This document shows positions 59,184-64,000 of a DNA stretch of 64,000 nt, piece by piece. The stretch is from Paraburkholderia kirstenboschensis. Lineage in GTDB: Bacteria > Pseudomonadota > Gammaproteobacteria > Burkholderiales > Burkholderiaceae. Location: the NCBI RefSeq assembly GCF_904848585.1, contig NZ_CAJHCR010000002.1, forward strand, positions 372,001-436,000, read 5' to 3'. Each line of letters starts with the position of its first letter. The first letter of the stretch is position 1. Both the position numbers and the translations under genes were made by a program. The notes under the pieces were generated by a model. The model saw only the letters and a program-made list of their open reading frames with translations, had not been told where the DNA came from and ran no database searches.

Positions 59184-59515
59184 GCGGTCATCATTCAGCC
59201 CATCGTTCAGCCGTTCTTCGACCCGGACACAGGCACGGTCAATTATGTGGTTTTCCAGTCCGGGCATCGGGAATGCGCGGTCATTGACCCGATTCGCGAC
59301 TACGACTCAAGGCAGGTCGCGCTGCAACGACGGTCGTGAACCCGCATGTGCACGACGGCGTCACAGAAGGACAGTTCGTAAGCATGCGCGATGCAACGCC
59401 GGCGACGCCCGTGTTCATCCTGCCTTCTGTGCAGGTGAATCTCCGGGCCGGCGACTTGCCTCCTGCCGCGGAAAACGGCACCTGCTACCTGACGTTTCCC
59501 TTAAACGCACTTTGA
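59184..59515 (+). pseudogene. Internally deleted blh-type persulfide dioxygenase (MBL fold)
   Basis: One frame gives IQPIVQPFFDPDTGTVNYVV and CAVIDPIRDYDS, the N-terminus of Blh/ETHE1-like MBL-fold sulfur dioxygenases, then a stop at 59337. Another frame then gives TTVVNPHVHDGVTEGQFVSM, ATPATPVFILPSVQVNLRAG and ends FPLNAL, the C-terminus of the same family. The metal-binding core between (about 180 codons, including the HxHxDH motif) is missing, the two halves are out of frame, and no ATG precedes the first half. This is a deletion pseudogene beside the sulfur transporter pair. Confidence 0.82.
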
Positions 59516-60112
59516 TTCAACGCTACGCTGGTCCGAGTACGTCGAGTCGGCAGGTTGGGACCGTTGCTGCACTCGTCAAAGCATACGACGGCGCAACGTT
59601 GTGCGAACCATAAGCTCATTGAAGCGTCACTGGTTCTTGTTTTTCGCTGAAGACAGTAGGACAGGCCGAACTCGCGCGTGCGCGGGCCTGGAAAAGGCAG
59701 TCACGGATAGGTGGATTTTGCCCGGACGTACGACGCGGCCATCCAATGCTGTCTCTTCGGAACCGTGTCTGGTGTTGGACCTGCCTCCGTTGAGTTACTC
59801 TCCTTGAGTGCCGACACTCCTGCAAAGGTCTCCGGCCTAAAAAGAGCTCCATCCTATTTATGGCTTTATATGTCAAGAAAGTCTTTGATTGAAGAAGATG
59901 CAGAGACATATCTAGCGAATGGCTTTAGCCGGCACACAATCTAAAATTCAGAGCGCCGCCGTTGAACGCATCGCCGTGCTGGCATCGGCACCTGGTCACT
60001 GCTGCCCTGCGGGCGAGACAACTTTAGCCTCGCAGTTGTCATTGTCGAATGACCCGCTAAAAAAATCGCAGTCGGAACTCACCTTCGATGCTCTCAGGAC
60101 CAGGAGCCACCT
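59516..60112. other. Gene-poor, relatively AT-rich intergenic stretch
   Basis: Between the blh remnant and the glycine-zipper gene I see no gene I can support. Short open frames such as 59919-60161 show no recognisable domain or ribosome site. Base composition near 59840-59940 is visibly more AT-rich than the rest of the window. Confidence 0.6.
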
Positions 60113-60142
60113 GTACATCGCGCGATTTCACGCGCGATGTAC
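60113..60142. repeat. Perfect 12-bp inverted repeat with 6-bp spacer
   Basis: GTACATCGCGCG, ATTTCA, CGCGCGATGTAC. It lies in the gene-poor stretch downstream of the glycine-zipper gene; no T tract follows on either strand. Confidence 0.75.
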
Positions 60143-60251
60143 GCGCCCAGACACTCCCTGAGGAGGCTGAAGGGTGATTCAGCCGGCACAGCCCAATTGG
60201 CAATTCTGTACCGCGGTCACCGCAAAAAAGCCTTGCCCATTTTCACGCTGG

Positions 60252-60947
60252 TTATGACGCGCTCAAGGAGTCACCGGAGACATGAACGCGCTCACCCACC
60301 TGGACCGGCGGCTGCGTTGAGTAATTGAAATTCCGGTAGCTGCCGTCCTGCATTCGGACCTGCACCTGGTAGCTCGTCGCCTTGCGCACAGCGTGCTCGA
60401 TGCCATTGCCCGCGAGCCCGCCGCCGACGGCGCCGGCAATCGTGGTCAGAATTCGACCACGTCCCCCACCGACCTGATTTCCCAACAGCCCGCCAGCGAC
60501 GGCCCCGCCTACGGCTCCGAGACCCGTTGTGGGTTCTGATTCCTGAACCGTATTCACGGCGACCACTTCGCCGGCGTTCGGGTCAACGGCGACTGGCCTC
60601 GGCGCGGATGTCACCGAGGATTGATATGCGTCGCTGTTCGCATACCTTGCACCCTGCTCGACCGGCGCCTTGGGGTGGTGATGGACGCGCGGCTGGGCGG
60701 GCGCTTCCTCCCGGGTCACGCGTTGCTCTGCGTTGGGTTGCGGTGAAGCAACCGGCGCGCTGGCGATTTGTGCCGCGACCGGCATAGCTTGCGTCGGCGG
60801 CGCCGTTACAGCGCGGGACGTCGGAAGAAGGCCCGTCATCGCCGCGATACCCGTAGCGCTGGCCAGGATAACGGCTACGGCGGCACCTGCAACCAGAGGA
60901 TGGATGCGGTTGCGTTGCGGTGAACTGGAAGTCAGGTTGGTGCTCAT
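60252..60947 (-). CDS. Glycine-zipper 2TM-domain protein
   Basis: 231 residues. A short N-terminal membrane anchor (HPLVAGAAVAVILASATGIA, about 16-36) precedes a Pro/Ala-rich linker and a glycine-zipper pair: GLGAVGGAVAGGLLGNQVGG and TTIAGAVGGGLAGNGIEHAV, then a small beta-rich tail ending in QVGERVHVSGDSLSAS. Resembles the SlyB/YcfJ-like outer-membrane or envelope glycine-zipper family. The ATG at 60947 is the one placed before the anchor; longer upstream readings are not supported. Upstream gap to the divergent YncE gene is 349 bp and shows no convincing gene. Confidence 0.8.
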   Translation of the reverse strand: MSTNLTSSSPQRNRIHPLVAGAAVAVILASATGIAAMTGLLPTSRAVTAPPTQAMPVAAQIASAPVASPQPNAEQRVTREEAPAQPRVHHHPKAPVEQGARYANSDAYQSSVTSAPRPVAVDPNAGEVVAVNTVQESEPTTGLGAVGGAVAGGLLGNQVGGGRGRILTTIAGAVGGGLAGNGIEHAVRKATSYQVQVRMQDGSYRNFNYSTQPPVQVGERVHVSGDSLSAS

Positions 60948-61296
60948 GTCGCGCTCCGTTGAGTGTGTCAGCAAGAACGCCGCAGCCGACAGAACGGTGC
61001 ACCGGGTCAGTGTGAGATTTGTAAGCAGTTGTAGTGCCGCCGGCGGGCAAAACGGAGAACTGGATTTATACCGTGCCCGGCAAGCCGTGGTTTGCCGCCT
61101 CCCGGCTGTATGGACCAGAGCCGTCGATTTGTTGGCATTGTCTCTTGGCCTATCGCGAATCTTTGAGAGCGACCGTGAGATGCTTTCGCATGGCATGATG
61201 ATCTACGACGCGCTCTACGCGTACTGCCGCGACCGCCAGAGCGAAACTCATGGCTGGCCACCGGCCGCGTAGATCCGATGATGAGGGAGCGACATC

Positions 61297-62349
61297 ATGG
61301 TCCTGCCGAGTACGTCGTCCACGGTGCGAGCCCTCGCTGTTGCGGTCCTCGCGATTGCCGTTCTTGCATCTGTCCCGGGTAGTGCGGCGAGCAAGGACGA
61401 AGCGTTCGAAGCCTCCAACCTGCCTCTGCAGAAGGTCGCGGACATTCCGCTTGGCGGGAAGACGACTCGCTTCGATTACGAAAGCTTCGACGCCATTAGA
61501 CACTTGCTGTTTATCGCGCACCTGGGCGATAGCGAAGTCGTCGTCTTCGACACTGAGTTGTCTCGCGTAGCTGGACGCGTCGCCGACGTTAGTTCTGTCC
61601 ACGGCGTGCTGGCCATTCCTGAGTTAGGACGCGTCTATGCATCGGCCACCGGACGCAATGAGGTCGACGTCATCGACACGGCGACGCCGCGGATAACTGC
61701 TCGCATCCCGACGGGCACATACCCCGACGGGATGGCCTATGCGCCAGACGCGCACAAGCTCTACGTTTCCGACCAAACCGGTGGCTCGGAGACAGTCATT
61801 GACGTGACTTCGAACCAACGGGTCGCAATCATCCCGCTTAACGGTGAGGCGGGCAATACGCAGTATGACCCGAGCTCAAAGCACATTTTCGTCAACGTCC
61901 AGACGCGCAATCAGCTGGTGGAAATCGACCCCGCCAGTGACAGGATCGTCGCGCGTATTGATGTGCCAGGCGCCAAGGGGAACCACGGGCTGCTAATAGA
62001 CGCGGACCACAGACTCGCATTCATCGCGTGCGAGGGAAACGACCGGCTTGTCGTTCTCGATATGCGCACGATGCGTGTGTCGTCGTTGTTCGAGGTCGGA
62101 AAGGACCCGGACGTGCTGGCGTACGACGCCTCACTCCATCTTTTGTACGTCGCGGGTGAGGCGGGAGTTCTCTCGATGTTTCGGGTAGAAGCCGGCGCGA
62201 TCTCGAAGCTGGGCGACACTCATGTCGGCCCAAATGCACACGTCGTCGCTGTAGACCAAAAGACACATCGTATCTACATTCCGCTCAGGAGCTTAGGCGG
62301 CCGCACGATGCTGCGCATTCTCGAACCCCAACGCCAGGATGCCGGTTGA
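61297..62349 (+). CDS. Secreted YncE-like beta-propeller protein
   Basis: 350 residues. Signal peptide (ALAVAVLAIAVLASVPGSAA, about 12-31) followed by seven-bladed YVTN-type propeller repeats: RHLLFIAHLGDSEVVVFDTE, RVYASATGRNEVDVIDTATP, KLYVSDQTGGSETVIDVTSN, KHIFVNVQTRNQLVEIDPAS, RLAFIACEGNDRLVVLDMRT. Family proteins bind DNA or proteins in the periplasm, but no specific role is known. The start at 61297 places the signal peptide at the N-terminus. Confidence 0.82.
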   Translation: MVLPSTSSTVRALAVAVLAIAVLASVPGSAASKDEAFEASNLPLQKVADIPLGGKTTRFDYESFDAIRHLLFIAHLGDSEVVVFDTELSRVAGRVADVSSVHGVLAIPELGRVYASATGRNEVDVIDTATPRITARIPTGTYPDGMAYAPDAHKLYVSDQTGGSETVIDVTSNQRVAIIPLNGEAGNTQYDPSSKHIFVNVQTRNQLVEIDPASDRIVARIDVPGAKGNHGLLIDADHRLAFIACEGNDRLVVLDMRTMRVSSLFEVGKDPDVLAYDASLHLLYVAGEAGVLSMFRVEAGAISKLGDTHVGPNAHVVAVDQKTHRIYIPLRSLGGRTMLRILEPQRQDAG

Positions 62350-62542
62350 TGTCTTGTGTCGCTGTAAAGGCAAGCGACAGCACGCATGGCGCCCAATTAT
62401 CCGCCCCACGCGGTGCTCGAGCCGTCCGGGATAATCGTGAACAATCTAACGCACGCGATTCAAGGGACGATGTGTGAAACGGTTCACTAACCTGAAAATC
62501 CCCGGCTGATATTTTCCCGCAGTACCATGGGCATGGGCAGCA

Positions 62543-64000
62543 ATGAACGACTTGCGGGAGCCTCCGACCTTGTCAGTCGACAACAACAGTGAGCCGGATG
62601 TACCGATGCCGTCGCGCAACTTTGTGGTAACGCGACGCGTGCTTGTCATCGTTCTGGTTTTGTCGGTTGTTGTTCCGCTTGGCTGTCTCGCAGGCTACGG
62701 ATACTTTGACTTCCAGCGGCGCGTCGCAGACGCGAGCGACATCGTGGACCGCCTGACCAGGGTTGCCCAGGAACACGCGCTAAAGGTTGTCGATATGAAC
62801 AACGAAATCGGAACGCGCATCGTCGAGCTTCTCAATGATGACGATGACGCGGAAGTCCGCAAACACGAGGGTCGCATATATAGCAGGCTCAACACAATTG
62901 CAGCGGACTACCCCCAACTTGCTGCGATATCTGTGTTTGGCACAAACGGTGATCTGTTGGCAAGCAGCCGTTTCTTTCCTGCGCCGCGGCTTTCCATCGC
63001 CGGACGCGAAGATTTTCGAGCGGCACTTGCGTCCGCGCCGGCCCCCTATTTCTCCCGGCCTTTATCGGGCAAGGTTATGCAGTCGGACGTCTTTACGACA
63101 AACATGGCCCGGGTCGGCACCGACGGAGATTTTCTCGGCGTTGTCTCCATCGCGCTCAAGCGACAGTATTTCAGCGAATTCTACGCGGACCTGACTAACA
63201 ACAACTCCGCATTGCTCGTTGGGCTTTACCGCCAGGACGGGACCATTCTGGCCAGACTTCCGGACGTGGGAGACCTGCGCAATCCGGCGCCGAATACCCC
63301 CTTTACCGCAGCGCTTGCGGACGCGGTGCAAGTTGGCCGGGTCGATATGATTTCTACCGTTGACGGTGTCGAGAGAATCCTGACGTTTCGGCGCGTGGGA
63401 CGGTATCCACTTTATGTTGCCAGCGGCTACGCCACGGCAGCAATACATGACCAATGGAGCAAACATCTGGCCATCGTGGCTATGTTCACGCTCGCACCGT
63501 GCGTTGGACTCTGGGCACTGATTGTTTTCTCGCTTCGTCAACTGCGAGCTGAGGAAGCGGCATGGAATCACTGGAAAAACGAGTGGACACGGCGTGCTTC
63601 TGCCGAAGCTTCGAGCCGTCAGTTGCGGCGCATGGGGGCGCTAGGAAATCTTGTCGCGCGCGTGGCTCACGACTTCAACAACCTGCTGATGGTCGTGGCG
63701 GCAAATATGGAACTGGCGACCCGAAAAAACTATACGAATGTAAAAAAAGAGGTCACCGCGGTGAAGCGAGCCACAGTGGGGGCGGAAGAACTTGCCCGCA
63801 GACTGATGAGCGTCGCCCGCAAACAGCCTCTGAAGCATGAAGTCGTCGACTTGCCCGCATGGCTCGGGAGCGCCACCAGCATCATAGGCACAGCGCTGAC
63901 AGAAAGAATCGAGTTCACTTTGGACGTAGCGCCGGACACCTGGCTAGTTAAGATAGACGTAACCGAACTGGAGTCAGCGATTCTCAACATCGCCGTCAAC
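62543..64000 (+). CDS. Sensor histidine kinase with extracytoplasmic Cache-type domain (truncated by window end)
   Basis: 486 codons visible and the frame is still open at the window edge. First membrane helix (about 34-53, VLVIVLVLSVVVPLGCLAGY), an extracytoplasmic dCache/PDC-like sensor domain (to about 305) and second membrane helix (about 309-331). The HisKA block GNLVARVAHDFNNLLMVVAA places the phospho-acceptor at His376; the HDFNNLL style is that of kinases that often carry a C-terminal receiver. The window stops at the start of the HATPase N-box (SAILNIAVN). A later in-frame ATG at 62606 is an alternative start. It may be a hybrid kinase. Confidence 0.85.
   Translation, partial: MNDLREPPTLSVDNNSEPDVPMPSRNFVVTRRVLVIVLVLSVVVPLGCLAGYGYFDFQRRVADASDIVDRLTRVAQEHALKVVDMNNEIGTRIVELLNDDDDAEVRKHEGRIYSRLNTIAADYPQLAAISVFGTNGDLLASSRFFPAPRLSIAGREDFRAALASAPAPYFSRPLSGKVMQSDVFTTNMARVGTDGDFLGVVSIALKRQYFSEFYADLTNNNSALLVGLYRQDGTILARLPDVGDLRNPAPNTPFTAALADAVQVGRVDMISTVDGVERILTFRRVGRYPLYVASGYATAAIHDQWSKHLAIVAMFTLAPCVGLWALIVFSLRQLRAEEAAWNHWKNEWTRRASAEASSRQLRRMGALGNLVARVAHDFNNLLMVVAANMELATRKNYTNVKKEVTAVKRATVGAEELARRLMSVARKQPLKHEVVDLPAWLGSATSIIGTALTERIEFTLDVAPDTWLVKIDVTELESAILNIAVN

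Noticed and set aside
59919..60161. 80-codon frame in the gene-poor patch
   Set aside because: No domain, no good ribosome site, and the region looks non-coding.
61180..61272. 30-codon frame (MLSHGMMIYD...) upstream of the propeller gene
   Set aside because: Too short to support, no recognisable family; could be a leader or chance.
62474..62487. GTGAA-ACGG-TTCAC palindrome before the Cache kinase
   Set aside because: Short arms and no second copy nearby; could be chance.

Overview
The window is GC-rich, densely coded DNA that looks like the main chromosome of a betaproteobacterium of the Burkholderia/Paraburkholderia group. The evidence is the gene order scpB-rluB / rimP-nusA-infB-rbfA-truB next to typA and an EmrAB-NodT efflux operon, together with a recCBD cluster and the style of the encoded proteins. 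Genus-level placement is inference; there is no rRNA or tRNA here to confirm it.

Layout. 1-1.3 kb: 5' part of typA (minus). 1.6-6.7 kb: marR-type regulator plus tripartite drug efflux operon (outer-membrane factor, EmrA-like adaptor, EmrB-like DHA2 pump). 6.9-13.5 kb: translation/transcription operon rimP-nusA-infB-rbfA-truB (minus), with a strong terminator-like hairpin between infB and rbfA. 13.9-17.0 kb: scpB-rluB (minus). 17.4-19.7 kb: aminotransferase and LysR regulator. 19.7-24.4 kb: loosely packed small genes (an orphan IS5-type DUF4096 fragment with a sigma-54-like promoter, secreted small proteins, a YdcF/DUF218 protein, a monooxygenase-like ABM protein). 25-26.7 kb: EAL phosphodiesterase and ArfB. 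26.9-36.3 kb: recC-recB-recD with 4-bp overlaps. 36.5-39.0 kb: FUSC-family membrane protein. 39.3-50.9 kb: Lrp regulator divergent from a cysteine-dioxygenase-like cupin, large MscS channel, Rrf2 regulator and NAD(P)-binding oxidoreductase sharing an operator motif, lipoprotein, DJ-1/PfpI protein, CHASE3-type histidine kinase, AmtB with a sigma-54 promoter, CrcB. 51-52.7 kb: three small stress/envelope-type proteins (PRC-barrel, YqjD-like, DUF3597).

52.7-62.4 kb looks like an accessory segment: looser packing, somewhat more AT-rich stretches, unusual genes and a broken gene. It holds a conserved hypothetical, a SRAP (YedK/HMCES-like) protein with a large helical insertion, a CHAD protein, a cytoplasmic trypsin-like protease fused to a zinc-dependent phospholipase C / S1-P1 nuclease-like domain, a YedE/YeeE sulfur transporter pair beside an internally deleted persulfide-dioxygenase (blh) pseudogene, a glycine-zipper protein and a secreted YncE-like beta-propeller. 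The window ends inside a sensor histidine kinase (62543-64000, still open).

The most interesting candidate is the protease-hydrolase fusion at 55850-58078: both active sites look intact, there is no signal peptide, and the architecture suggests a proteolytically controlled effector. That role is inference only.
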